64,000 nt of DNA. Source: Isoetes taiwanensis (Eukaryota; Streptophyta; Lycopodiopsida; Isoetales; Isoetaceae). This document shows, piece after piece, positions 22,198 through 34,353 of this stretch; positions within the stretch are counted from its first letter, which is position 1, and every line of letters starts with the position of its first letter. The notes beneath the pieces were generated by a model. The model did no database searches, had not been told where the DNA came from, and saw only the letters and a list, made by a program, of their open reading frames with translations. The translations under genes were made by a program, and so were the position numbers. The DNA lies in NCBI GenBank assembly GCA_021234155.1, contig JAJEKV010000053.1, positions 6,106,488-6,170,487 of the forward strand. Direction: 5' to 3'.

Positions 22198-25100
22198 TTA
22201 CTCGTTATCAACCCAATGGCACCTGAAGTATGAGTAGAATCCAACCAAGGTCCCTATTTTATCAAGTCCTTTGTTGTATTTCGTGCCTTTCTCCTTATGG
22301 TGAGATAGAGCCATCAAAGCGACCTCCATATTGAACGAGTTTTTTAGCTTTTCCATAGAGATCCCCTGACCACCTAGGGCCACATCACAACGATGCTTCC
22401 AGATAACCCAGAGTACCAGGTTCACCAGAGAGGCCTCAATGCAGCAGCAATCCGTGTTGATGAGCAGCTCTGGCCAGACCAATTGGCTTAACATGATACC
22501 AATAATAAGGCAGACCCACTGCCAGAATTCAGCAATCTGGGGGTAGAAAAAGAGGTGAGATATGGATTCAGTAACCTGACAGCCCAATGGACATCTGTCG
22601 TCAACTGTAATGCCCTTAATGAATAATCTTTCCATAGTACTTAATCCCCCTTGAAGAGCTAACCATCTGAAGAACTGAATCTTCCTAGAGCAGATACAGT
22701 AAGGTTTTGGTGTCTGCCATACTGACTCCAAGCCTCACCTCTGCTAGCAGGGGGGGTATCCTGGCACAGATCCCTGTATATCCTCTTCACACTATACTGA
22801 TTTAGCCCACCATATAGCCAGTTCTCCCGTGACCCCACAATACCCGTCAAATTAATGGTATTCCGTAGGATTTCCCTTAAGACTTTACGGTCACCTTCCC
22901 CTGAATTCGGGATTACCCTCTTGAATGCAGTCCAATTGACCCATCTGCCATTATCCCAAAGGTGTTGCAACTGAGTTATACCACAGCCCTTCCATTTGAC
23001 GAAGATGCGAGGTGTGAGAGTGCCAAGGGAAGCTCGTCTCTCTCCCAGATCCCAGTGTTCCAAAATAGACTAAATCCACCCGCATCACTGGGGGGATCCA
23101 TTGGAGAGAAGAGATGCTGCACTTTTAGCCATGCTTGAAGAATTTTACGCATAACAGTAGATGTACCAGGGGCCACCTTGAAGTTGTAGAATAGAGCACC
23201 CAGCTCATCCCTAGGGAGAGATGGTTTACCAAGGAGCTTGCCCTGTTTCAACCAATAAGAAACAAACCTCAGAGCAGGGGATGACTCACCTTGTAGTGCA
23301 CGCCACACAAATTTGGCTGCCAGGGCCTGAGCTTGTAAGAAGGGATCCTTACAGCCCAATCCACCATCTTTTTTGTCACGACAGAGTTCCCCCCAGGCTA
23401 CCTTCGCCATGCCCCCTCAAATAAATTTCCGGATGATAATTTGGATTTGGTTATATACCCCTTTCTGGGCAACCATAACTGATGAGTAATAAATATGAGA
23501 GGCAGCAAGAACAGCATTTTCCACAGTCACACATCCAGCTGTAGAAAGGGACTTTGTGGACCACAGACCAACCTTCTTTCTTAACTTATCAAGTATAGGG
23601 GCCCAGAGTCCTTTAAGACTATCTGACAGCATCAAGGGAAGTCCAAGAAGTTTAACTGATTCCCTGGCAGTGACTACTGGGAAACCCAAGCCCCTGGCTC
23701 GAGGATCAATGTCGCTTTCTGTAGGCCATAGAACAGAACATTTATTGGCATTGAGACCAATACCAGAAATAACCTCAAAGGACAGCAGGATCTCTCGGAA
23801 TGAGAGAAAGCTATTGTCATCATATCTGAGAAACATAAAAGTGTCGTCAGCATACTGCATTATCATCAGCTTATCCCCACCTTCTGGGAAGGTTAGACCT
23901 TCTAAGTTTCCCTCTGACGCTTTAAGGTGGACCATTATTGTTAAAAGATTTGCCATGATGAGAAACAGATAGGGAGCAAGGGGGCAGCCTTGCCTAATAC
24001 CTTTCTTGAGATTAAATAGACCAGAGGGTTGCCCATTAACCAGCACCGAGGCTGAGGCCAAGCTGTTCATTCCTAGAGTTAGTCGGATGAATTGAGCGTC
24101 AAATCCCATGCTACACATAACTGCACGTAATCCTGCCCATCTTAGGGAATCATACGCCTTTCTAAAATCCATCTTAATCAATACACACTTTTGTTTTGAG
24201 GTCTGACACCAGTGCAGCCCTTCCCTGGCTGCAAGATAGTTATCCAGGATATATCTGCCAGGCAAGAAGGCTGATTGCTCCATCCCGATGACCCTATTGA
24301 GTATAGGTTTCAAGCGATTGGCAATAATCTTCATAATCACTTTGTAGATGGCATTGGTAAGAGCAATAGGCCTCCACTCACTTAAGCTTAGAGACCTGGG
24401 AACCTTGGGGATGAGCGTGATAAAACCTGCTGCAAGAGTAGGGTGTAGAGAGCATGAGGCCCATGCACCACAAACAGCTCTAGTAAAATCGTCCCCAAGA
24501 ACATCCCAAAATTCGACGAATAATTCAGGGGGGAAACCATCTGGACCAGGAGATTTTCCGGCAGCAAGAGAGCATAGAGTCTTATAGATCTCATCCTTTT
24601 CTACACTATGAAGTAAGTGCCTATTTTCAGCAGCACTAACCCTCTCCCCCCAATCAACATTGGCCAGCCAGGTGTTTAGTCGAAGATGGAAGGAGGAGGG
24701 TAAGGGATCTTCCGCAAATTGTTTTTCAAAACTTCCTCGTATGAAGGACCTGATATCCTGTGGGTCTTCCAGTGTATTGAGGTTATCATCCTTCACCGTT
24801 AGAATACTATTTTCTGCTAACCTAGCCCCAGCCAGCCTAAAGAAGCATTTAGAATTTTCATGGTCTAGCTCAGCATACCATTTGGTTTTGGAGCGAACAG
24901 CCGCTCCTCTGGCCTCCTCCTCTTCTATTGCCTTGGCTTTCCCTTCTAGCACCTTCTCTGTATTTTGTTTTACCATGTTGTGCGGGTCCAATAGCAGTTC
25001 CTGTTTGACCTCTCTCAGAAGGTTATAGACTTCTTCTTTTTCCTTTTTAAACTCCATAGCTCTGTTCCTGCCCCACCCTTTTACCCACCACTTTATGAGA

Positions 25101-25972
25101 CCAATCTTTTTAACCCAACCCCTCATACTGTATGGGTTATCAACAGCAACTAGTGAGGAAACAAAGACCCTAAAGGGCTTGCAGAAAGCCTCCTTCCCCA
25201 GCCAAGATGCATTAAACTTGAAGGGAGTGTTTCCATTCATCCTAGTAGTAGGAATGTTTTCCAAGATTAAACTTTGGGGGACATGATCAGAGTGAGAAAA
25301 CGCCCACTCACCCTCAACATAGCACCTATCCATGAAACCAGCCGACTTGTTAGCCATATAGAACCTGTCCAGCAAGCAATAAACTCTATCCTGGCCCTTT
25401 TGCTTATTTGACCAGGAAAAGGTGGCATTGGAAGGCGGGACCAAGGCAAATCCAACATTATCAAGTAATGAATTCCAGGTGGAGTCCTCCTCAGTTGATA
25501 GGTTTCTATGTAGACCTATTTTCTGGTCCCATGTGTCAGTCATATTGAAGTCTCCCCCTAAGATCCAATATTCTGTAATGTTGACCTGGAGAGTGATCCA
25601 GGACTCAATCTCCTTCCACATGGCTACCCTTTCCCCCGGCTTATTAGATGCATAGACATTGATGATTCCCCAATGACAATTATTTGTTTCAAAGGTAACC
25701 ACCTGCCATCGCCCATCCCCTGCAGAATGGTAAGATTTTTGCACTAGACCTTTCCAGAGTATACATGTACCCCCTTTAGTCCCACTGGTTGCACAACTGA
25801 GGGAGGAATAATTGTTGCCAACCAAATTGCCTAGGGAGCTTGCCTGGAGGTCAGGGAGCCTATGTTCCTGAATCATAATAACATCTGCCTTCATGGAACG
25901 AATTGCGGCAAGTACTCTGCCACGTTTGAGAACACCTTTTATACCCCTAAGGTTCCAAGAAACAATCTTCAT
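22198..25972 (-). pseudogene. LINE ORF2: endonuclease, reverse transcriptase, zf-RVT
   Basis: I start it at ATG 25,972 because MKIVSWNLRGIKG is the canonical first strand of the endonuclease; the open frame continues upstream to 26,533 without family features. The endonuclease follows (MIQEHRLP, GGDFNMTDTW, SDHVPQSL), then the reverse transcriptase (KSPGPDGFPPELF, MDFRKAYDSLRW, RQGCPLAPYLF) with catalytic YADD near 23,843-23,854. A TGA replaces the expected Trp of the FIWGG motif at 23,417-23,419. After it the same frame continues to 22,976. Two frameshifts (about 23,045 and 22,730) then lead to the zf-RVT segment (CPLGCQVTESISHLFFYP). The endonuclease and reverse transcriptase are intact, but the protein cannot be completed. 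Confidence 0.9.
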
Positions 25973-27436
25973 ATTGTTTATACAGTGGTCTGACAGTATG
26001 ATGCTCCTTTTACAGGATCCAGGTGAGATAGGGAGCTTTATCGATAGAAGCCAACTTAGATCACAAGTTCCAAGGTAAATATAGCGTGTCATGCTGTTAT
26101 CCCCTGACCGCCATTTCTTCCCCAATTTATTATAGAGATATGTCAAAGGAGGACCCACCCCAAAAGTACCTCCTAATTTTCCAAATGGTAAGCCAATTGC
26201 AAGGGTTACCTCAAATAGCAAAGGGACAATTATAACCTTTTTGAGACCCCCCTTCCCACCCGGGATCACCCCAAGGGCCTTAGTCAACCAAGACCCCCTT
26301 AGACATAATGTCCCTATTGAGACATCTCGTGAAAGGAAAAACCAAATAAGCAAGGGGGTGCACCAACCTTGGCATAATAACTTGGCAAGCAAGGGGAAGC
26401 TTAAATTCTTTTTGAACCCCTTTACCCCAACTAGGGTAACCTCATGCCTCCAATAATTGCCCCCCCTCCGTTTCATTTCCAGACTGTTTGGGGAGAATGT
26501 GAAAGGAAGAGGAGGCCTCTCACCCCCATACAATAGGAAAAATCACCAATTTGCCCTAAAATATCCATTGGTTGTTGAAATAAGTATCTCTACTCTCCTT
26601 TTGAAACCCACCGTCCCGCCAAAAGTCACCCAATGCCAAGGGACCCTATTCCACCCAAGCCCCCATTTTCTCACCACCACCCAAAAAAGCAATGGGTCAC
26701 AAAAGTCACCAAACTCTAAGTTTGGACATAGTAACCATAACATAGATAACCTTATCATATCATTTTGACATAAACCAATTGGAATGTCCATCGGATAAGC
26801 ATTCTTGTCCTCACGCCTGCTGGCCCGTTCCCAAAACCGGCCCTGAACAACCCACTGCAATCCTTGAACAACCACCCTATTCGAGCCTCTGATGGCCTCT
26901 AAATAGACAGAGCAATAGTAATGGGATAATAAGATAGACCAAATGATCCTTTCAGAACTGTATCGGTTGGTTATAGACCATTGTTGAAAGATGAGGAAGA
27001 TGTTTTTACTCTTAAATTCCCTTCTTAAAGTAGTGCAAGTTCTTTTGTATATCGACAAAAAAGTAGTAGATAAGAACATGAAGAAAGTATCCATTAATAT
27101 ATGCCTATTATCACCTTAACAGATTTAAAACATATCCAAACCAGCCCCAACAGAAGAGTGACCAGCTTTGGTAGCAAAAAGGACTTCACCCCATTCATGT
27201 AAGAAGGAATAACTTCACCACAAAACCAGATCTGCTTGTGAACTTGAAGGTTCCAGCCATTGAGAGGGAGATTTTCGAGATCCAAAAACAGAGCACCTTA
27301 TACTAAATAACTGCTGATAAAGGGAGATACTAACCTGAGCACTAAATATCTCCACTAAACTGATAACCAGCATCAGATGAACATGCCAGCAACTACCCGC
27401 CATCTCACTTCTTCTTAGCTGTATCATTAGAGTGAT
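25973..27436 (-). other. Long inter-ORF spacer of the LINE
   Basis: There are 1.46 kb between the end of ORF1 and the ATG of ORF2, whereas plant L1-type ORFs usually overlap or nearly touch. It contains repeated GGG(G/T)-rich and TTTGAGG words. Two frames stay open for 180-190 codons (27,094-26,543, and 26,533 running into ORF2), with a Gly/Leu/Trp-rich mix that resembles no known domain. Confidence 0.5.
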
Positions 27437-28530
27437 CTAGGAGAAGTTTGGCAACAACCGATTCAAACTCATGCTTGTTAGCTTTCTTCCCCGAAGCTTT
27501 TTTCTTTTTTTTTTAATAGCTTCATCTCCGATTCTTATTTCCTCAGTCAGAATCTCGGTACTTTGGAGAGGCAACTCCACTGGAGCAACATCACTAGACA
27601 AGGCTGGTATAGCAGCTTCCAAAGGCACATCTACCTTTACCATAGGGTCGTCAACAGCTTGACTGACCACTGGTGTCGTCTCAATCGATCTTGGGTCTGA
27701 TCTAAAGGAACAGCCTCCGGCAGGGACCCAGCAAGAAAACAGTCCCATTGAGCAGAACAAGTAGCTTCTCCATTGGATGGGGCTGCTGGCTTGGTTTGTC
27801 CTGCAACCACACTGTTAGTTTGAGAGAGGACAGCTGACTTACTTTGTCCTGCTTCTTGTTCATCGCCCCGAGCAGAGTGAGGGATGTCACTGCAAACCCG
27901 ACCACAGAGCAGAGCCTGAGGAGAAGACAGAGGCTCACTTTCAGGAAAGGCCTGGGAAGAAGACAGAGGCTCTCCTTCAGGCAAGGCCCTTTGCTGTTTG
28001 TCTGTTTGCTCTTTATTCAGCAGGGCCGTTTTCTGTTTGTCTGTAGCAGAGGAAGGTATCTTGGGATCCTCACTACAGTTACTAGCAGAATAATCAATAT
28101 TTTCAGCATACAGACATCGGAACCTATCTCGTTGTTTATGGGGCTTTGTGGCCGGAATAAAATCATCAGCATCTGAGTGCATAAGCATGCCAACCTCATC
28201 CTTGGCTATTGGGTCACAAATTTCCCCAGCATGCACCAAGGCAGCACACTTATCACAGGGCAGTGGGAGACCCGAAACTTGGAGTACAAACTCAATGGTC
28301 TCATTGTTAAAGCCTTTGAACAGAATGGCATGGGGAAGAGGCTTGAAGAGATTCACATATACACAGATTTTGGGGGGCTCGTTGGGGCAGCCGCCCATGC
28401 AAACAAATTCACCAAGGCCAGAGGCAATGATTTTGAGCGCTGGTTCTGTCCAGAACTCGGAACTAAGGTTAGCTAGTGACAGCCACACTGAAAAGAAAAG
28501 GGCTTCAGGGTCTTTGGCGCAAAACTGGGC
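27437..28530 (-). pseudogene. LINE ORF1, C-terminal part with zinc knuckle
   Basis: The second half of the DUF4283-type ORF1, an RNA-binding protein that packages LINE RNA. FFSVWLSLANLSSEFWTEPA matches the VWVRLPxLPxxFW core; ICVYVNLFKPLP matches the CVEVDLxKPLP strand; CDKCAALVHAGEIC is a CX2CX4HX4C zinc knuckle. A Lys-rich tail (KKKRKKLRGRK) lies in another frame (27,760-27,437), so there is at least one frameshift near 27,700, and another near 28,500 separates KPSFAPKT from the rest. There is no start codon: a TAA lies upstream and the N-terminal half is missing here. Confidence 0.85.
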
Positions 28531-29640
28531 TTACAAAAGCAAGAAGTTTCAAAAAATGCAAAATTTAAGTTATGGAAGCATGAACAGATTAAGTTACGGA
28601 CGATTCAAATGCTGAAAGCATTTCAGTGTTATCCATGATCTATGATTTAGCTTTATCTTTCATCGAGCTTAGAGGACAATATGCTCTAGATGTTAATTAA
28701 ATATTTCTTTCTTCTTTCCTCTCCAATAAAGATATTGAATACTGACCCAGCAAAAAACCATCTGTAACAAAGAAGAAAAGGACGGAAGAAACAAGTCAAG
28801 GCCTCTGCTCCAACAATCCTTCCGGTACAACAAAGGAGGAAAAGACTTGTAGCAGAAGGCTTTCTGCCAAGAGCCAACAAGAATGGCCAGCCTTTTGACG
28901 AAACAAGAATGGCAAGACCCAAGAAGAATGATCTGTAGGCAAATCCTTAAAAAAAAAAAGAGAGAGAGCAGAATAGAAACCTCTACCTCAGCCACGGTGG
29001 TTTTGTCAGCAGCATGCATGAAGGGACCCTCCATTGTACTCTTGCTACCAGACCGACAAACTAGCAAGGGAATCGCAGACACCTTGGGCTCACCAGGCTT
29101 CTGCATAAAACAAGAAGAACAAAGTAAAAGAAAAGAAACATCGGGTCTGCATTCTCTTATTTTTGAAGCTTGGAAGCTCGCCTGATCAGGAAACCTCTTA
29201 CTACAGCAATAACGAAAATGAAGTATCTTACTGTGGCAGGATCCTCTTACTGTGGCGCCAAATATGAAATCTTTTGCAGCAGAATCATTCAAATATGAAA
29301 GCTTTTGCAGCAACAACCAAATATGAAGCCTTTGCAGCAACCGATTGATGGCGAGACGCCATTGCTGGTGCTTCAGAGGTAGAATTCAGATTAGGGATAC
29401 TGAGAAACGATGAAAGGGGTGTTTGATGTCGCATTCAAGAAGTTCAGAGGGTCGGATTTGGGGTGGATTAAAGAAAAGAGGGGATGTGCCACTGCCGGAT
29501 TTGCAATCGCCATGGCAAAGGGAGTATCGCCATAGCCAGCCAAGGGAGGGAAAGAAAAAACGGGGGGGAGGGAGATGCCGTTGACAAGGAGCCAATCAAG
29601 TAAAAGGACCCGGATCACAATCTCTCCCATTGATCTCTTT
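28531..29640 (-). other. Unassigned segment with gene-like signals
   Basis: On the minus strand a C/T-rich leader (29,600-29,400) is followed by ATGGCGTCTCGCCATCAATC at 29,362 and several TTTGGTTGTTGCTGCAAAAG-type repeats. An acceptor-like TTCTTGTTTTATGCAG lies near 29,106 before a frame reading KPGEPKVSAIPLLVCRSG. This could be the first exons of a host gene. I see no recognisable product and cannot define introns. Confidence 0.25.
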
Positions 29641-30239
29641 GCAAATCTCCACCGTCCATTCTAAGAGCCAATAAGATTATAGAACTGAGATCAATATCAT
29701 TGCTATTTATCTTGGCCGTTGAATACAATACAATACTATAGTATTAGTTTATTTTTTACCCGAGCATCATTTTAATTTTGAGCATATATAATGTTCACCC
29801 CAAACGTGCTCAGATTATCAGATTATCGAGTGTTACCCTAGCAATAATTAGAGCGTTATTGACTTGTTGGCTACTTGCATTATAGGTGTTGGTGATAGTG
29901 TTTGAAAAATAGAACTTTCGGGTTAGATAGCTTTGCCTAGTTGTTGTGGTGAGCCGTTATTTAGTCCTACCTTGGCTTAAATCTGATTAGCCACAAATGG
30001 GAGTTGTTTATCGCTAAGGAATTCAATTGCCCAAGTACTAGATCACTCCAAAGTTATTACCCTGAGCTTATGGAAAGGGTGAGACTGTGGTTCTCTAGTA
30101 GTTGAGCATATATTGGACATATGTTGGGCAAAAATGTTGGAGCCAGACGTTAAACATACTGCTTTATATGTTAGCGGAACTTGATTATGCATGTTTGTAG
30201 ATAAATATTAACAACTTAAATTTGAATGCTAATTTAGAG
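29641..30239. other. No gene seen
   Basis: AT-rich sequence without supported frames or repeats; it leads directly into the minisatellite. Confidence 0.5.
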
Positions 30240-31655
30240 TTCATATTAACTCAAACATGCCACGCGGGCTCCAACATGCCAACTAGGCTCAAATATGCCA
30301 AGGTGGCTCAAGCACGCCACCTAGGCTCCAACATGCCAATGTGGCTGAAACATGCCACCTAGGCTCCAACGTGCCACCTAGGCTCCAACATGCCAAGGTG
30401 GCTCAAGCACGCCACCTAGTTTCCAACATGCCAAGATGGCTCAAACACTCCACCTAGGCTCCAACATGCCACCTAGGCTCCAACACTCCACCATGGCATG
30501 TTGGAGCCTAGGTGGCAAGTTGGAGCCCATGTGGCATGTTTGAGCCTAGGTGGCATGTTGGAGCCCGCATGGCATGTTTGAGCCACCTTGGCATGTTTGA
30601 GACTAGGTGGCATGTTGGAGCCCACGTGACATGTTAAAGCCATCTTGGGTGGCATGTTTGAGCCGCCTTGGCATGTTTGAGCCTAGGTGGCATGTTGGAG
30701 CCCGCATGGCATGTTTGGGCCACCTTGGCATGTTAGGTGGCATGTTGGAGCCTAGGTGGCATGTTGGAGCCTAGGTGGCAAGTTGGAGCCCAGGCATGTT
30801 TGAGCCTAGGTGGCATGTTGGAGCCTACATGGCGTGTTTGAGCCTAGGTGGCATGTTGGAGCCTAGGTGACATGTTGGAAATTTTGCATGGCATGTTTGA
30901 GCCACCTTGGCATGTTTGAGGCTAGGTGGCATGTTGGAGCCCATGTGGCATGTTTAAGCCACCTTGAGTGGCATGTTTGAGCCACCTTGGCATGTTTGAG
31001 CCTAGGTGACATGTTGGAGCCTAGGTGGCATGTTTGAGCCACCTTCGCATGTTTGAGCCTAGGTGGCATGTTGGAGACCGCATGGCATGTTTGGGCCACC
31101 TTGACATGTTAGGTGGCATGTTGGAGCCTAGGTGGCAAGCTGGAGTCCACGTGGCATGTTTGAGCCTAGGTGGCATGTTGAAGCCTAGGTGGCATCTTGG
31201 AGCCTAGGTGGCTTGTTGGAGCCCGAGTGGCATGTTTGAGCCACCTTGGCATGTTTGAGGCTAGGTGGCATGTTGGAGCCTACATGGCATGTTTGAGCCA
31301 GCTTGGCATGTTGGAGACCATGTGGCATGCTTGAGCAACCTTGGCATGTTTGAGCCTAGGTGGCATGTTGCAGCCTAGGTGGCATGTTTGAGCCAGCTTG
31401 GCATGTTGCAGTCTAGTGGCATGTTTGTGCCCATGTGGCATGTTGGAGCCCGCGTGGCATATTTGAGCCACCGTGCCATGTTGGAGTCTAGGTGGCATGT
31501 TGGAAACCACGTGGCATGTTTGAGTCTAGGTGGCATGTTGGAGCAAGTTGGTATGTTGGAGTCTAGGTGGCATGTTTGAGTCACCTTGGCATGTTGGAGT
31601 CTAGGTGGCATGTTTGAGCCACCTTGGCATGTTGGAGCCTAGGTGGCATGTGGAT
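30240..31655. repeat. 19-bp minisatellite, 1.4 kb, with an orientation switch
   Basis: Units are GGCATGTTGGAGCCTAGGT and GGCATGTTTGAGCCACCTT (19 bases each). To about 30,490 they run on the minus strand (CACCTAGGCTCCAACATGCC); after the junction at 30,485-30,500 (CCACCATGGCATGTTGG) they run on the plus strand to the end. Three units equal 57 bases or 19 codons, so every frame stays open and gives repetitive peptides (NMPPRLKHAKVAQTCH). These are not genes. Confidence 0.95.
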
Positions 31656-31928
31656 GATGTAGACATCATTGGCCCTCCAGATGCGACTTGGTGTTATTTT
31701 TTTGAGAGCACCTTTGCAAAACTGTTACAGATGCCAACAAACAAGAAAGACATGGAAGTAACATATGCTCGTGTAGAGGCCCGTCTTTTGTATTCCAAAA
31801 TTTATCGTATGAAATCTCTAGACAGGGATGGGTTGCTACCTCATACATGCGTGTTCCACAAATTCATATCTCTTTATGCGTTTCACATCTGCCATATTTG
31901 TGAGGACACATATATGCCCATGTATTAG
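31656..31928 (+). other. Coding-like segment next to the minisatellite, unknown
   Basis: The frame continues out of the minisatellite into non-repetitive sequence reading DDVDIIGPPDATWCYFFEST and MEVTYARVEARLLYSK. It may be an exon of the same disrupted gene as the segment at 32,108. No family recognised. Confidence 0.25.
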
Positions 31929-32107
31929 AACTGTGTATAAGTTTGCCATTTGAGGTTAAAATTGAACGAATGATCTCACTGTTTGCAAGATATATTTAGT
32001 ACGATATCTTTTTATATCTTTCCTCCTGTATCTATGGAATGTTTTTCTGTCTTCTGAGTTCGTTGTGTGTATATTAGGTTTGAATTGCAGTATTAAATAT
32101 TTTTCAG

Positions 32108-32167
32108 GCCATCTGCAATGGTGCTGCTGCTGTAATCGCTGATGGGGGAGATGGCACGTTTAATGAG
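32108..32167 (+). CDS. Possible exon of a lipid (sphingoid base/diacylglycerol-type) kinase
   Basis: A 60-base segment bounded by TATTTTTCAG (acceptor) and GAG|GTGATG (weak donor) encodes GAAAVIADGGDGTFNE. This matches the ATP-binding core GADxVIAVGGDGTxxEV of the DAG-kinase catalytic fold found in plant sphingoid-base and ceramide kinases, which phosphorylate lipid substrates. The usual Val or Cys before GGDG is Asp here. I see no convincing neighbouring exon, so this may be an isolated remnant. The family call rests on one motif. Confidence 0.4.
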
Positions 32168-33600
32168 GTGATGCCAGCACATTAATCTACCTTCTATTTC
32201 AGAGCCAAACATATTGGTACCATTATAAGAGTCCTGTGAATTAGTCATAATAGATATATTGTCAAACAAAATGCAACATGTAATCGGTGGGTCCATCAGC
32301 TTACATATTAATCAAGGCTATAATGCTAACAACCATGGTGTTGCAAAATGAAAAGGTTGATAGGCACGAAACAACATTAAAATATTACTGTCAAGCCTCC
32401 GTAATTTTGTTAACAACAATGGCAAAGGTGATAGGCACATGGAACAACTTTAAAATGCTACTGTCAAGTCTTCTTAATGCAAATTTTGGCAAAGATGAAA
32501 GCCTATGCACTAGAAGGAGGGAAGAATGTTTTTCGGTTGCCTGATTTAGGTTACTCTTTTATTCACCTGTTCATATGCCACGGAATGTTTTTGAATTGTC
32601 TGGTTCAGGTCATTCGCCTATTTTCACATGCCATGACTGAGTTTTCTATTCGCCTATTTTCACATACCAGACCAGTCAGACTATGTTTGTCTAGACTATT
32701 TCCAATCATGTTGTATGTCATCGAGATAAATGTGATTGTGCATAAACCACATGCTTTTAAGAATGAACTACATCATTGAATTAAAATATTATTTAACCCC
32801 AAATTACTTTCATTTGTTTTTTTCTCAAGATCACAATTGATCTAGAAGAAACAAACTTTAACATTTAAAATAATAATACGAAAAGATAATGAATGCAAAT
32901 CCACAACTACAAAATCAGTTTGATGTCTTCACACTGACTATGTGGTTTTGAGACTTAATTTTTGCCCCTTAGCGTACATATGTTGCAGGCTAAAATAAAT
33001 CAATCTAACACCACACTCAATGGGAAAATAGCTAAATGTTAAGGTAATTAGCACTCAGTCCTCCACATCAGTTTCTAAAAAAAATTTCTCGCCCAGATTG
33101 TGTGAGAGGGAATATGCTGTAAAATATGCCTAGACTCGAAAACCATAAATGTGTTATGGCATAACTAAGTGGATCACTCAGTGAAGTACAAGTATTTCAT
33201 AACTACTTCAACATGATGGTCTTGTTGAAAAAGGCAAATTTGGTTTGAATTATTTTCACACATAGAAACTATTTATGGCTTCCTTCCCCTCCAGAGCAAA
33301 ATGTATATCATTATCTCAAACCTTTTTAATGACAGACTGAACGTCAAACATTATTGAGCACCTATGTATTGTTATCGTTGAATCAATGGTTCATAGTCAG
33401 ACACAACCAGACACTAAATGCATTTTTACTATTGAACCAATGGTTGATATTCACACACACTGCTCACGTAGGTGATGATTATTAGCAATGAATTCAACTA
33501 CAACAAATGACGATGTGAACAACATGATTCATAACTCTCTTCCCTCAACATCCTTGATATTAGTATGTAGGGAATGAATGGTGTACTTAATACCTCCGAA
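32168..33600. other. Non-coding stretch
   Basis: AT-rich sequence. A run of near-repeats lies at 32,340-32,470 (GATAGGCAC...AACAAC...TAAAAT...TACTGTCAAG, twice). No supported genes. Confidence 0.5.
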
Positions 33601-33639
33601 ATATGCTCATTAAGATTGGATAATACCACGATAAAATAC

Positions 33640-34353
33640 CATTAAAAAAAAAACTCGACCATAGACCATGTTAGCTACTACATTACAAAGATCGACCAAC
33701 AAAACCATGTAAAAAACCATTAAGAAGTTTAGAATCATATTACCCTAGGAAATTAGATGTAAAGCCATGTACTAACCATGTCTTCCTTAACAAAAAAACC
33801 ACTAGCATTCTTTCTCAACAGGAAAGTGAAAAAGTCAACAACTAAACCATGTTAAAAGCCACTAACAATTTGGCAACTCATGTTAGCTTAAAAAATTACG
33901 ATGAAAAACCTCAAATAAAAAGACATTGTTAAACTATGTCTAGAAACATTATAGTATTTCCAGTAAAAAACTACTAACATTTTGGCAAGCCGTGCTTGCT
34001 TAAAGAATCCAAATGAAAAATCACAAATAAAAGGGCTTTGTTAAACCATATATATGAACATTGAAGTATTGCCAGTTAAAACCACTCCCAAAACCATCTA
34101 CATGTATAAAAAAACTATTAAACATTACTTTCTTACTCTCAATGTTGCAAATTGCATAATTAACACTATGACATGCCAAACTCGTAGCAAAGACCGGGAT
34201 AAAAACCTTCATCAGTCTCAATTAACCACATAAGAGTATAAACTAGCATGCAAAACCATAGTTCCATTCTAAAAACCACTATAATAGGTGGATTTTATTA
34301 AGGAAAATTATTTTTGCATAGAAAACCACTATCATAGTGGTTTTGTAGTGGTT
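33640..34353. repeat. AAAACCAC-rich repetitive block with CACTA-like end
   Basis: Degenerate ~110-bp repeats (AAACCACTAACAATTTGGCA versus AAACTACTAACATTTTGGCA) carry scattered AAACCA words. The block ends with the palindrome AAAACCACTAT-C-ATAGTGGTTTT at about 34,323-34,345, directly followed by GTAGTG. Read on the minus strand the end is CACTACAAAACCACTATGAT, the form of a CACTA-type terminus with subterminal repeats. I found no matching opposite end. Confidence 0.4.

Larger units (their letters stand above)
21857..28530 (-). mobile_element. Plant LINE, 3' part (ORF1 second half, ORF2, poly(A))
   Basis: The element reads on the minus strand: ORF1 second half (28,530-27,437), a ~1.46-kb spacer, ORF2 from 25,972, a 3' untranslated region (22,197-21,887) and a 30-base A tail, seen as T at 21,857-21,886. 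It has an apurinic-type endonuclease, a reverse transcriptase and a C-terminal zinc-binding zf-RVT segment, the layout of plant L1-type LINEs. The 5' end breaks off inside ORF1. The missing front matches in order the segment at 34,352-35,796 on the same strand. Confidence 0.9.

Noticed and set aside
25973..26533. Upstream extension of ORF2 to 26,533 as its true start
   Set aside because: The extension lacks family features, while MKIVSWNLRG at 25,972 is the canonical endonuclease start.
26543..27094. 183-codon minus-strand frame as a third LINE protein
   Set aside because: Its Trp/Gly/Leu-rich content matches no domain and tracks the repeated words of the spacer; described only as part of the inter-ORF region.
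30240..31655. Open frames reading NMPPRLKHAKVAQTCH and similar, and a possible CRISPR-like array
   Set aside because: The 19-bp unit repeats without unique spacers, and three units are 57 bases, so all frames stay open. The host is a plant nuclear genome.
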